A stretch of 64,000 bases of DNA from Macrophomina tecta (lineage: Eukaryota > Ascomycota > Dothideomycetes > Botryosphaeriales > Botryosphaeriaceae): the NCBI GenBank assembly GCA_024180945.1, contig JAKSGN010000020.1:1116001-1180000 (forward strand), in the 5' to 3' direction. Of the stretch, positions 25,170 through 35,900 are shown piece by piece. A program made the translations under genes and the position numbers. The notes beneath the pieces are model-generated. The model was not told where the DNA came from, searched no databases, and saw only the letters and a list, made by a program, of their open reading frames with translations. Every line of letters starts with the position of its first letter. The first letter of the stretch is position 1.

Positions 25170-25250
25170 CGACGCCTGCAGGATTCGAACCTGCGCTCCC
25201 GAAGGAAATAGATTTCTAGTCTATCGCTATAACCACTCAGCCAAAGCGCC
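25170..25250 (-). tRNA. tRNA-Ser (anticodon AGA)
   Basis: Read on the minus strand, the gene begins GGCGCTTTGGCTGAGTGG (A box) and ends with a T arm, GCAGGTTCGAATCCTGC (B box). The anticodon stem-loop has the loop CTAGAAA between ATAGA and TCTAT, so the anticodon is AGA. A long variable arm (TTCCTTCGGGAGC region) marks a class II serine tRNA. The seven acceptor pairs form with two G-U pairs, and the discriminator base is G, as expected for tRNA-Ser. No intron is present. Downstream on its strand is a TTTT run suited to Pol III termination. Confidence 0.95.
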
Positions 25251-28200
25251 AGTGTGTCCAGTATTGTGGTTGTTGATGAAAGGAACAAGAACAGGTGAAT
25301 ATATATACTGAAGATGATGAGCAACCTGCCTGGAAGTGCGCCAGCTGCCTATGCAGGGCAACCTTCGACGTGTGTTGGATCAGCGGCCGGAGAGGCTCCG
25401 ACTGGCGGAATAGACGAGCTCAGGGAACGCCAGGATGAGCCCTTGCAACACTGCAACGACAAAAGGCCGCGGGACGGGCATACGAGACGCCAGACTGCCC
25501 TCTGGCTTCGTCTGCCTCTTCCCCGGCACGAGTAATACTCCGCTTCAGGAACTCAAGCCCAGCTCAGGGGACGATGATGATGATGATGATGATGATGATG
25601 GCGGTGATGAGAAATGTGCTAGGCGAATACGAATGCGTCCGAGGATGCCGAGGTTTCGGACCGAGCTCCATAGGTGCAGCATCAAACGAGCGGCGGATTG
25701 CAGGTGGAACACCAGCAGATGGAGCATAGCTCCGGTAATGCAGGTATTTTGGGGGGCATTGGAGCAGGCTGAGTTGCGGAAATAATGCTCTGCTTGGTGC
25801 CTCACGGGAAAATCAAACTGAGCTGTATGCAGGCCTTGCCCTGACTTGAGTGCTGATGACAGCGTGGTGGGGCACGTGTATCCAGTTACATGTATAAGCT
25901 CAGTGTCCATTGTGCCACAACCTGTCCTTGTGGTGAGGAGTTGAAGGGTCCATGCGGACGCACATGTCTTAGAGAGCTCGGTAGCATTTACATTTGCAGG
26001 ACTGCTTCAGCCTTCCACCCATGCTAGCCCGGTCGTTGCACTACTTTCGAACTGACGTCGTCAGAAGATTACCGCCTCCATTGCATGACAAGACTCTCCG
26101 GGATGGGCGAAGCGGCACTGCATTACTTCGCGTCCGCCCTTCCATTATCCAAGTGTGAAACACTATAAACGCGCGTGAGAATCTTCATTGAGCAAGCAAC
26201 GGACTTGGGCGAGAGCTTAGCTAAGATCTTGAGTCTGGCCCCTTTCTCGAAAGTCGCCTTTCCGCTGAGTCTTGACCGTTCGGCAAGGGATCGTCGTGCA
26301 AATGGAAATGCTCGGAAATCTAGCTCTACTGCACATCATGCGCCGGCGTCAAGATCCGCCTTTGGTCCACCAAGACGGCTGGTAGTAATCGGCTCGTCCA
26401 CGTCAGAGGCCAAGCCGAGTGCGGACGCCGCGGTGAACGCAGCGGCCAGCATTCACCACGGCCCTTTGGACCGGGGCAACTTGCTCAGCTTCCGCAGCAG
26501 GGTCAGTAAAGGCGCCTGCCTTGCGTGGTCAAACGGTCCGTAGTTGCTGTATCTGTGCGCGCACTGCTGATCGTCTTAACTGCCTGCTTTCTACTATGCC
26601 GCCCTGACAGAGTGTGCCTTAAGGCCAGCAGCACGGAAATCCTCAGCCCCCCCGGCCACGTGTCGCACCGCATGCCCGCAGTAAAGAGAAGAAAAATCCC
26701 ATTACGTCCAAATCCTCCAGCATGCAGTTTCGTGCGGCCCCGGCGCGGATCTGCGCTCTTCCTGGCAATAGCCGACAGGCGTGGCAGCTACTTTTGAAAC
26801 ACAGGCGGCCTGAAGCAAAGGACGGATGCGGACCCAAGCCGCCGCCGCCACGGCCACACGCAGTCCCGTACCCCTCCCCGGGCAAAAGCCACGCACATCC
26901 CCAGTCAGCGCGCCCTAGCAGACCCGCCGCGCCGGGTTTTACGAACGGAAAAAGGCAAATGGTGGCAAGTCAGTTGACAGCGAGAGGCGCTTGCAGATCG
27001 GATCAGAAGTTACTCACATCCGGCCCAAGCGGCCGGTAAGCAGGAATCAGTTATCTGCCCTTACTGGAGCAACAGGGACGCACTGGCCTCGCCAAGGGCG
27101 GTGCTGCGGGAGACCGGTGTCTTTGTCATGCGCTCCTCAGCTGACGGACGGGCCAGATGGTGAGTGATGCCCGGCCGCGCGCCCGCGCGCCGCTGCCGCC
27201 GCCTGCCCATGAAGAGATGGACGGAACTTGGACCAGCTTCTCTCTCCCCGTGTGTTCTTCTTTCTCGGCCGCCGGGCTGGTGTGGGGGCTGTCTGCATGT
27301 ACAATACAATATGCACCCGACACGGACGCCGGGCGCAGGCCCGGGCGAGCGGAGCAGGAGGAAGGTTACCCACATGGTCGAAATTTGACAGCGTTGCTGT
27401 TCCCGTGTCTGGGGATCTGATGGGGCGGCCGGTCAAAAGGTGTGGCGAAATGGCCGATCTCCAGGGACATTGCCGTAAAACGCAAGAGGAAGCGAATGGC
27501 ATGTGAAGAATACGGAGGACAGGCCGGCGGAGCGGCGAGGATCTCTGGATGCTCCGCGGGACATGGGTGGGAAGTATTGGAGGAAAAGTGGAAACGGCGT
27601 TGGACGAGGGAGGGGCATCGAAAGCGGGCGCAAGAAGCTGGGCATGCTGCTTGGAGCATCTCGCCTCGTGGGCCGGGGGTTCTCTTTGGGTCGGACCGCA
27701 GAGCTAAGGCTAGGGATGCGGCACCCATCCTGGACGGATCAGTGAGACCGAGGCTTGGGCTGGAATTGACCGCTGCGGGAGAAACACGGCGGGCTCGAGC
27801 AAAGGAGGGGCGGGAAAAGCGCAGCCAGAGCTGGATTCCAGAGACGGTGTCGAGCAAACGGCCAACTTGAGCCTCAGGAGTCTGAGAGAGCGAGGCATTT
27901 TTTTTTTTTTTTTTGTTGTAGTGGATAGGGAATGGCTGAAGAGGTCTGCTGGAGCGTCCCTTGCTCTTGCGGCTGCAACGCCTTCCGCAATCGGAAATGC
28001 CGGACCTCGAAACCATAGCATTGCGAGCAGCTTGGTCGATGAGGATGACGGTTTGTTGATGGTCCTGGATCGCCACAGGAACGCGTCGCAGGAACGCGCC
28101 GACTAGCGCGTTTCTGACAAAGCGCGACCATCACGTGCCGAGAAGGCTCATCCGCCACTCGGCTGCAACACCATTCCTCGACATCACGGAACTGCCCAGA

Positions 28201-30112
28201 ACAGCCCAACCGCCGTCCGACGTCATCCGTGTTGCCCTGGGCTGCATCCTCGCCAAGCTACCCCGAAATGGACGTTCAGCCCACAGCCAACTACGGTGCG
28301 GCCGCCTTCAGCGCAGCGACATGGCCTGGTCGCAGCTTGCCGGCCAGGCTTTCGCGGGCGATCAGCGGAGTGCCGGGCGAGAACTCAGAGGCACCCTCAC
28401 TGCCGCCATGCTGGCTTTATCTGCTGTGGTAGCTTCACGCGTCTGCTGCGATGCACTCCGGAGAGCCCCAGGACCCCGGGGCAAACATGCCTCCTGCAGA
28501 GCCTTTCTGCTGTCCCTTGGCTACTTCAGCTCGAAATCGGTCAAGGGCGTCCAAGTATCGTTGTCTTTTCGGTGGCATGGCCAAGTGCTGTCTAAGACTT
28601 GGCTCCCCGTTTGAACCCACCGCATTCTCGATGGATCACTCTCCACCTTCATGCTCGGTTCTCGATCAACTTTAAATCGCCTCGTTTCTCGTCGGCTATT
28701 CTGCTGGCTCTACCTCTGCCTTTTTTCTCCCCCTCTGTTATCATGCTAAGTCCCTGTCCATACCTCTATGCCTCCCCGGGAAAGCGCACAGCCCCGCAGG
28801 CGCAGCAGGACTAGAGTGTGTCGATGCAGGTTATTCTCCTTTGCTTCAGGTACTGCTGAAGACGAGAGCTGCGGGGCAGCCTGGGGGCCGATTGCTACAA
28901 AAGCACCCTTTGCGGATCCGAACCCGTCTGGCCGTTGCCGAAGGTGCCACCTTTGCATTGGCACGTGTTCCCTCGTCCGGATACAACTCATGCAACGTTA
29001 TGCGACCACGCGATGAACCGGTCTGGATCCAGCGCAAACATCAGCAGGCTCCTAGCTCTCTGACTCTTCCGGTGCTGATGGCCGCCCCGTGTCTGTCAGA
29101 ATCATCTCAGGCGAGGGGAAAAAAAAGAAGAGAATAACAACAACAATAACAACAACAAAGCAGCTCGATTTGCACTCAACGTTCACTCCCTTGCTTGAAC
29201 TTAGGTGTATCCGCATCCCCTGTGTCTGCGAGGCCGAATTGCTCAGGTTTTTGCAGACCCCGCTGCTAATACATAGCCAACCTGGCACTGAGATATCCTT
29301 GTTATTCCTGCAGAGACCACTGACCCACTCTCTATGTCTCCTTTTTGCCATTGGCCCGGGAACACACTACCGCAACGCCACACCTACCCTCCGCCACTTG
29401 AATGTCCAGCCTCAGAAGAGGGAAGCGAGGCGAGAGAACGACTGGCATCCTCCGAGAATGTATGCCATACCATCGGAACTCGCCTGCAATCTACTGCCGC
29501 CTCGTCTCGAGTAAGCATGCGTGATGATGTGCTTTGCAAACACTGAAGCTATGTTTTATTAGCACGTCTCTCGCGAAATGTGAAAGCATGAGCTGTGGTA
29601 GAAGGGGTGTAGTCGTACAACAGCAAATAAGCATACACAACAACGAACGAAGGATGCTCACCTTATTTGCCTAGTCATCGGGCTGTTCTTTCCTCATCGG
29701 TTTGGCTAAAACAGCGGCATTCCTCTAGAACTGCGTGCGTGCGCCCTCTTGTTGGCTGCAGGTACACCGGCGGACATTCCTAGATCATCATCGAAGAATG
29801 CAAGACTTCTGCAGCTGCGGCTCTGGCGCGGGAACACTTCATCCTGCCTTCCCCTTGGAAATAAGGGCACGCCTATTAATTGCCACGGAGGCCTGCGAAA
29901 AAGCCGGCTTCTTTCGTCAGCTTGCTCAAGTTCTCTTGTCTCTCTGCAACTCTCTTCGGTGCACAAGAGGGCACGAAAGGCCGACACCAGCAGGACAAGG
30001 TAGAAGCTGAAGCTGAGCAGCTCCTCGCTCGGTCACTCCACTTGTTTACTAGGCTCCTCCTTCCTTTTCCTTTATCCTTTCTTCCGCCAGAAGCACTCTC
30101 ATCCACCGCGAC
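25251..30112. other. 4.9-kb stretch without a recognisable gene
   Basis: Frames up to 236 aa occur on both strands (for example 27366-28076 minus and 28135-28614 plus), but none has a domain, a signal peptide or a splice chain I can defend. It holds a (GAT)n run at 25573-25600 and an interrupted CAA/TAA-rich run near 29138-29160. The last 100 bp, CT-rich and ending CTTCCGCCAG before the ATG region, look like a fungal core promoter or leader for the large secreted repeat gene. Confidence 0.5.
25573..25600 (+). repeat. (GAT)n microsatellite
   Basis: Nine consecutive GAT units are directly visible. Confidence 0.85.
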
Positions 30113-33100
30113 ATGCGTCTTCCCAAGAGGGTCCTTCTGGCCGTTCTGGCAACTCTGATACATCAGGCAACTACTGCTCCGACATGTCCCGAGGAATACT
30201 CAATCTACCAGGAGGCACAGGCACGCGTTGCCGAGATACTTCCGCGCCAGGTTGCTGTTTTCTCCGCTGGGGCTGGTGTGGCTGTTGACAATCCGCTTGA
30301 TGGCCTGTGTCCTTCTCTCCCGCAGCTCATCTCGCAACTTCCATCGGATGTGCAGAACCTTGCGCGCCAGTTAAACCAGGTCCTCTCCAGTGCCATCGCC
30401 TCGAACCCATCGCTGCTGCCAAGCAGGACCGCCAACCCCGTGGGTGGGCTGCCGACTGCTGCTCTGCCTTCAGCTGGCCTCCCAAGCAACATCGCCTCGG
30501 CAGTACCTGGCCTCGTTTCCAGCATTGCAGCCTTGCCGTCATCTCAGATCCCAGGTGCGCTCAGCGCGTTGCCATCCAATATGATTGGCCCGGTCGTGAG
30601 CGCGCTTCCCTCCTCTGTTCTGGGAGGTCTCCCATCGGATGTCGTGTCCAATTTGGAATCGGCCCTGAATCCCTCCAACGTTGGAGCTCCTACCGCAAAC
30701 CCACTCGGTCCTCTCCTCAGCCAAGCTGCTGCGACTAATGCTCCGGCTGCGTCACTTCTCTCTCAGCTTGGCAGTGACATCACAAACCCTTCCGCTGTCA
30801 GCCAGTATGTGGCGTCGAATACGCCTGCCGCTTCCCTTCTTTCTCAGCTCGGAAGCAACATCGCCAACCCGTCGGCATTGAACTCGCTGGCCAGCGATTT
30901 GCTCAGCAATCCTGCCAACATTGCCAGCCAAATTGCCTCGAACCCGTTGGGACCTCTGGCCAGCGCCGTCTCTCGGCTTGCCACCAACCCCGCAGCTCTT
31001 GCTTCGAGCAACGCCCCTCTGGCGTCTGCCGTCTCGAACCTGGGCTCTATCCTCGGCAGCGTCTTGCCCACCTCTGCTCCGGAGGTCGCATCCGCACTTC
31101 CCAGCGGCGCCCTGAACTCGCTCCTCAGCGACCTGCCAAGCGCATTGTCAGAGTTGCCTACCAACGCTGCGCCTCTTCAGTCAGCCCTGTCACAACTTCC
31201 ATCGGCTGCAGTGCCATCAGTTCTTTCGGAGCTGGCTTCCGCGCTGCCGTCCGCCGCTCCCGCACTCTCGTCCTTGGCCGCAGACCTTGCTTCCGCGCTC
31301 CCTTCGGCCGCTGTTCCGTCTGGTGCCATCCCATCCGCGCTGTCTCAGCTTGCCAGCATTCTCCCGAGCAACGTCGCTCCGTCTATTCTCTCACAGCTGA
31401 ACAGCCAATTGGCCACGAACCTAGGAGCACTGGCCTCTGCGCTTTCGGATTTGCCCGCTGCCTCCGTCCCGGGCGATCTCGCTAGCTTGGCTTCGCAGCT
31501 GGCGAATCCGGCCTTGCCAACCGCACCGTCAGTCGGCCTGCCTTCAGCTTCTGTGCCCTCAATCGGCCCTAGCCTCTCCCCTGGTATTTCTGCTCCATCC
31601 ATCGGTGCACCAACTGCACTATCCGCTGGCTTGCCATCGGCTGCTCTGCCGACTGATGCCTTAGAGTCACTCATCAGCAACCTTCCCTCAAACGTGGCTG
31701 ACGCTCTTACGGATTTGCCAACGAACTCTGCCCCACTTGCATCGGCCCTCTCAGCTCTTCCTAGCAGTCTCGTCCCTTCCGTGCTCTCAGACCTTGCTCC
31801 TGCTTTGAGTGGCCTGTCCGCTGCTGCTCCGTCAAACGCAGTTCCTAGTAGTGCACTTGGCTCTCTTATTGCAAATCTGCCATCAGATGTCGCCAGCGCT
31901 CTCTCGCAGTTGCCATCTAACGCCGCGCCGCTTTCTTCGGCTATTGCCGCTCTTCCAAGCAATGCAGTCCCTTCGGTCCTCTCAAACCTTGGCCCTATCC
32001 TAAGCGGCCTTCCATCTGGTGTTCCGTCTAACGCCGTTCCAAGCAACGCCTTGCCAAGCAACGTCATCGAATCGCTTGTTAGCAACTTGCCGTCTGATGT
32101 TGCTGGCGCTCTCTCGCAGTTACCATCTGATGCCGCCCCTCTCTCGTCTGCTCTCGCAGCGCTTCCTAGCAGCCTAGTTCCTTCAGTGCTTTCCAACCTA
32201 GCTCCTGTTATAAGCGGCCTCCCTACTAGCGCAATTCCTAGCAACGCCTTGCCAAGCGACGTTGTTGAGTCGCTTATTAGCAACTTGCCGTCTGACGTTG
32301 CCAGCGCTCTCTCGCAGTTACCATCTGATGCCGCCCCTCTCTCGTCTGCTCTCGCAGCGCTTCCTAGCAGCCTAGTTCCTTCAGTGCTTTCCAACCTGGC
32401 TCCTGTTATAAGCGGCCTCCCTACTAGCGCAATTCCTAGCAACGCCTTGCCAAGCAACGTTATTGAGTCCCTTGTTAGCAACCTGCCGTCTGATGTTGCT
32501 GGCGCTCTCTCGCAGTTGCCATCTAATGCCGCCCCTCTCTCGTCTGCTCTTGCAGCGCTTCCAAGCAACGCGGTCCCGTCCGTCCTCTCGAACTTAAACC
32601 CCATCCTGAGTGGCCTTCCCACCGGCGTATATCCGTCAAACGCTATTCCCAGCAACGCGCTCCCTAGCAATGCTCTGCCAAGCAACGTTATCGAGTCGCT
32701 TGTTAGCAACTTGCCGTCTGACGTTGCTAGCGCTCTCTCGCAGTTGCCATCTAATGCCGCCCCTCTCTCTTCCGCTCTTGCGGCGCTTCCTAGCAGCCTA
32801 GTTCCTTCAGTACTTTCTAACCTAGCTCCTATCCTTACCGGCTTACCTACCAACGCTATACCGAGTAATGCCCTACCGAGTAATGCCCTACCGAGTAACG
32901 CCCTGCCGAGTAACGCCCTGCCAAGCAACGTTATCGAGTCGCTTGTAAGCAACTTACCGTCCAACGTTGCTAGCGCTCTCTCGCAGCTACCAACGAACGC
33001 TGCTCCGCTATCGTCTGCTCTAGCGGCACTCCCGAGTAGCGTAGTTCCTGCTGTGCTTTCGAACCTGGCCCCTGTACTAAGCGGCCTACCCAGCGGCGCC

Positions 33101-34090
33101 GTCCCTAGCAATGCGCTCCCGAGTAACATCCTCCCCAGCAATGCCCTGAAATCGCTGCTCGCTGGTCTCCCTCCGAACGTCGCGAGCGCTTTGCCCCAGT
33201 ACTCGACGAACCCCGGTGCACTCAGCTCAGCGCTCGGCGCCCTCCCATCCAGCGTCCTCCCGTCGGTTCTCGCGCAGATTACCCCTGCTCTCAGCAACAA
33301 CCAGCCGCCCTTCCTCACATCTGCGGTTCCTCAGGGTGTTTCACAGCTTAACAGCACCCTCAGTGGCCTTCTGAGCAGCGTTGTTCCATCTGCTCTTTCG
33401 CAGCTCGGCACCAACCTCAGCGGCCTCGTCACTTCTCAAATCCCATCTGCCCTTGGATCCGTGGGTGGTCTTTTGACTTCGCAGGTTCCAAGTGCCCTCA
33501 ACCCAGCTGGCTCTCTTCTGACCCAGTCGCTGCCGTCCGCTCTCGGTCTTTCCACCCCCGGCCTGCCCAGTGCTGCCGTGCCCACCGCTCCAAGCCTAGG
33601 CCTGCCTTCTCTTGGCCTCCCCTCGTCTGGCCTTCCTTCTGCAGGCTTGCCCAGTGCTGCCTTGCCTTCGGCTAGTCTCCCTTCTGCTAGCCTCCCCCCT
33701 GGAGCCCTCCCAAGCGTATCAGTTCCCAGTGTCCGCCTCTCCTCCGTTGGTCTCCCCTCGCCTACAACCACCACCTCCACCGGCCCATCCCGCACGATTC
33801 CCACGCCCAGCGCCCCCTCCATCATCGCATCGGGCACCGTCTACGGCCAGGTTTACAACTACGCCTTCTACGCCAACACGGTTGTCAGCATCAACGGCGG
33901 CTTCCTGGATCCGCGCACGGGCGCCATTCAGGGTCTGCTGCCGGGCGGCCAGCTGGTCGCTCTGCTCAGCGACGGCCTGCATATCGCCAACCGGCTGGTG
34001 CCGTACCCGCCCGCGTGGTCGAACTTGCTCAACGTGCTGGGAATTCAGCTGCCCATTGTCAGCCGTTTGCCAAACATCCTTCCCGGTTAG
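30113..34090 (+). CDS. Giant secreted LPS-repeat protein with unique C-terminal domain
   Basis: Family not recognised. A single uninterrupted frame encodes 1325 aa. The start gives a signal peptide (MRLPKRVLLAVLATLIHQATTAPT), and the ATG follows a CT-rich leader. Residues about 25-70 are unique, with two cysteines (TCPEE and LCPSLP) and LPRQ. Residues about 80-510 are irregular Leu-Pro-Ser/Ala segments. Residues 515 to about 1065 are eight long repeats (separate entry). A Pro/Gly/Leu/Ser-rich linker (GLPSAGLPSAALPS) and a TTTTSTGPS stretch follow. The last about 90 residues are non-repetitive (GTVYGQVYNYAFYANT, SINGGFLDPRTG, LLPGGQLVALLSDGLHIANR) and end LPNILPG. I see no GPI signal. A wall or surface structural role is inferred. 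It shares composition with the secreted protein at 20.5 kb. Confidence 0.85.
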   Translation: MRLPKRVLLAVLATLIHQATTAPTCPEEYSIYQEAQARVAEILPRQVAVFSAGAGVAVDNPLDGLCPSLPQLISQLPSDVQNLARQLNQVLSSAIASNPSLLPSRTANPVGGLPTAALPSAGLPSNIASAVPGLVSSIAALPSSQIPGALSALPSNMIGPVVSALPSSVLGGLPSDVVSNLESALNPSNVGAPTANPLGPLLSQAAATNAPAASLLSQLGSDITNPSAVSQYVASNTPAASLLSQLGSNIANPSALNSLASDLLSNPANIASQIASNPLGPLASAVSRLATNPAALASSNAPLASAVSNLGSILGSVLPTSAPEVASALPSGALNSLLSDLPSALSELPTNAAPLQSALSQLPSAAVPSVLSELASALPSAAPALSSLAADLASALPSAAVPSGAIPSALSQLASILPSNVAPSILSQLNSQLATNLGALASALSDLPAASVPGDLASLASQLANPALPTAPSVGLPSASVPSIGPSLSPGISAPSIGAPTALSAGLPSAALPTDALESLISNLPSNVADALTDLPTNSAPLASALSALPSSLVPSVLSDLAPALSGLSAAAPSNAVPSSALGSLIANLPSDVASALSQLPSNAAPLSSAIAALPSNAVPSVLSNLGPILSGLPSGVPSNAVPSNALPSNVIESLVSNLPSDVAGALSQLPSDAAPLSSALAALPSSLVPSVLSNLAPVISGLPTSAIPSNALPSDVVESLISNLPSDVASALSQLPSDAAPLSSALAALPSSLVPSVLSNLAPVISGLPTSAIPSNALPSNVIESLVSNLPSDVAGALSQLPSNAAPLSSALAALPSNAVPSVLSNLNPILSGLPTGVYPSNAIPSNALPSNALPSNVIESLVSNLPSDVASALSQLPSNAAPLSSALAALPSSLVPSVLSNLAPILTGLPTNAIPSNALPSNALPSNALPSNALPSNVIESLVSNLPSNVASALSQLPTNAAPLSSALAALPSSVVPAVLSNLAPVLSGLPSGAVPSNALPSNILPSNALKSLLAGLPPNVASALPQYSTNPGALSSALGALPSSVLPSVLAQITPALSNNQPPFLTSAVPQGVSQLNSTLSGLLSSVVPSALSQLGTNLSGLVTSQIPSALGSVGGLLTSQVPSALNPAGSLLTQSLPSALGLSTPGLPSAAVPTAPSLGLPSLGLPSSGLPSAGLPSAALPSASLPSASLPPGALPSVSVPSVRLSSVGLPSPTTTTSTGPSRTIPTPSAPSIIASGTVYGQVYNYAFYANTVVSINGGFLDPRTGAIQGLLPGGQLVALLSDGLHIANRLVPYPPAWSNLLNVLGIQLPIVSRLPNILPG
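31655..33310 (+). repeat. Eight coding repeats of about 57-81 aa
   Basis: Each unit follows the scheme [VA]IESLVSNLPSDVASALSQ, then LPSNAAPLSSALAALPSS, then LVPSVLSNLAPVxSGLP, then a variable number of SNALP steps. The short SNALPSNALP steps vary from one to five per unit, so length polymorphism is concentrated at the unit ends. The units starting near 32068 and 32266 are almost identical at DNA level with a 198-bp period. The first and last units are the most diverged. Confidence 0.93.
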
Positions 34091-35308
34091 TCGGGATGAG
34101 GGATTTTCGCCTAGAAGAGACCCTCAAATTTGGGAGAGAGTAAGAGCGCGTGCAATGGTACTATACCAGGGGTGTTTTTTTTTTTTTCCTCCTCTTTTCT
34201 TCTCATCGACTTTTTTTTTTATTTCGGATCTCTTCCATTACAATTTTGCTTCTGGCTTGAAAGATTGGACCTTAGTGGAGGGACTTTTACGAGCCCGGCC
34301 GCCTTATTTTTATCTTTATTTGGTTTTTAGTCTTTATGCTAAGTTATGCGAATTTATAGCCCTTGATTTAGATAAATTCTCCTCGGTTGAGTTATTCTAA
34401 CACTTTCGGGAAATATATAAAATCTCCACCTTTCTAGCCCTGAACTCCAGGAATTTTAGCCTTATCTTACGCGAAACAGCCATGCTGCGAAGTGCATTAT
34501 TACTATAGTAAGCCGGCTATTAACTGCGACGCGTCTACTCGCGACGCCGCACAAGGTTCCCACAGCCTTATATATATTTACTTTGTTATCTATAGGCCTC
34601 AAAGCGGCTCCTAGAGTATCTTATCTGGAGAGTTAACCAAAAAAAAAAAAAAAAAAAAAAAAAACCTAGGCTGACCTGGGCATAGCCGGCATTGTATATG
34701 TCTCCGTATACTATCCCATCGCCCTCTCCCCCTCGTTACCCGCTGGCTATATAGATTTACTATTACTAGTATTATTTTGACGCTTACGAAGGAGGCGCTT
34801 GCTAAGAGAAAGAATAAGAAAAGAAAAAGAGAAAGAGAAGGAAGTTACTCGAAAATATAGTGTTAAGTATAAATTCATCCAAGACAGTGGCTATAAAAAT
34901 CCCTCGCCCTTGCTTATTTATATTATCTTGTTGGAATATTGGTGCATTTAAGGTTTAGTACACAGTAGGGTAGCTTGGGCTAGGGTTAGATGGCACCCCT
35001 TCTGCCGCTCATCACCAAGGATCTCATTCCTTGCCCATCAAATTTAACGCGTCGGGCCTATTGTAGATTTTGTTCTTGTAATTTTGGGGTAGTTCTTAGG
35101 CAGCATGCAAACCGATACCGATGCCCCTCTTTCCCACGTGCGACTTCTAAGGATAGAAAGACGAGGCTTTGTGATACGTGCATGCATATTGAGTGCGCAA
35201 AATGGTAGATCTCCGGGCCGCTCTGGCGGTTTCCGTCGGGGCACACGGATGCCAAGCCGAAGAAAAGGGTTTGACCCACCATCGCCACGAAAAAACAAAA
35301 GAGAAAAA
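34091..35308. other. AT-rich relic region with no intact gene
   Basis: After the repeat-protein 3' UTR the sequence becomes TA-rich with stops in all frames, a 26-base A run (34639-34664), and AAGA/AGAA-rich stretches near 34805-34845. It looks like old repeat DNA degraded by C-to-T change (RIP-like). No transposase or reverse transcriptase motif survives that I can name. Confidence 0.55.
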
Positions 35309-35426
35309 CGTACAACAGCCAGGATTCCCCAATGGTCACCCACTTGAGTACTAATTGGCCGGTTCGTAGCTTGAATATCGGAGAGCGGACGGGATCCGTT
35401 ATATTCTACGACCTATGGTCGTACGT
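35309..35426 (-). rRNA. 5S ribosomal RNA, dispersed copy (possibly degenerate)
   Basis: Read on the minus strand, the 118-nt segment begins ACGTACGACCATAGG. It contains GGATCCCGTCCGCTCTCC and the internal control region with TTCAAGC, and ends GTGGGTGACCATTGGG...GGCTGTTGTACG. These are the conserved blocks of filamentous-ascomycete 5S RNA, which is scattered singly in these genomes. The ends pair (ACGTACGAC with GTTGTACG), and a T5 run follows the 3' end. Several positions look C-to-T or otherwise changed relative to what I remember of related genes, so it may be a worn copy. Confidence 0.85.
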
Positions 35427-35900
35427 GAAAAACGCTTCGGAGGAGCCAGTTTATCACTACTACAAAAGGAGGGGAGGCGTCTTGTTGCGCCCAAGTTGTT
35501 TGTCCAAGTCACTTCACCTACGTATATGTTCTGCGGGGAAACTGATACCGATTCACTAACCCGTCGCTTGGAGCTTATTATTCCGGGAAGCATGTGAGAA
35601 GCAGCAGGTTTCCAAGGAATTCCAAAATCGCACAGAAGTGTTGCGCGTACAATCGACCAAGAGCTTGTGCTGATCCGATTCGTACGACCACTCTATTGCA
35701 CCCTACCTATTGTCACCTCTGCAGGAGGAAGCCACTTCCCAAAAGGGTCGAGTGACGGTTGCGGCGCCATCCGTGCTGAATTGATGCTCGTGATCCCAGG
35801 CCCGCGCTGACCGTGCTCGGAGACGTCGAACGAGCAAGGCACCAGAGAGCATTCGTTGGGGAACGAGAGAAAGCACCGTGAAGCTTGGCTAAACGAGAGC
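35427..35900. other. Short intergenic stretch, no gene seen
   Basis: 474 bp lie upstream of the 5S gene on its strand and downstream of the arrestin-like gene. I see no supported feature. Confidence 0.55.

Noticed and set aside
27366..28076. 236-codon minus-strand frame
   Set aside because: It contains a translated poly-A run (KKKKK) and changes character along its length; no recognisable domain.
31345..33318. 657-codon open frame antisense to the repeat protein
   Set aside because: It is a by-product of the repeat: a stop-free reverse frame in one unit is stop-free in all units. It has no signal peptide, domain or independent promoter evidence.
34639..34664. A26 tract as a LINE or retrocopy tail
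   Set aside because: No reverse transcriptase remnant or target-site duplication could be identified around it.
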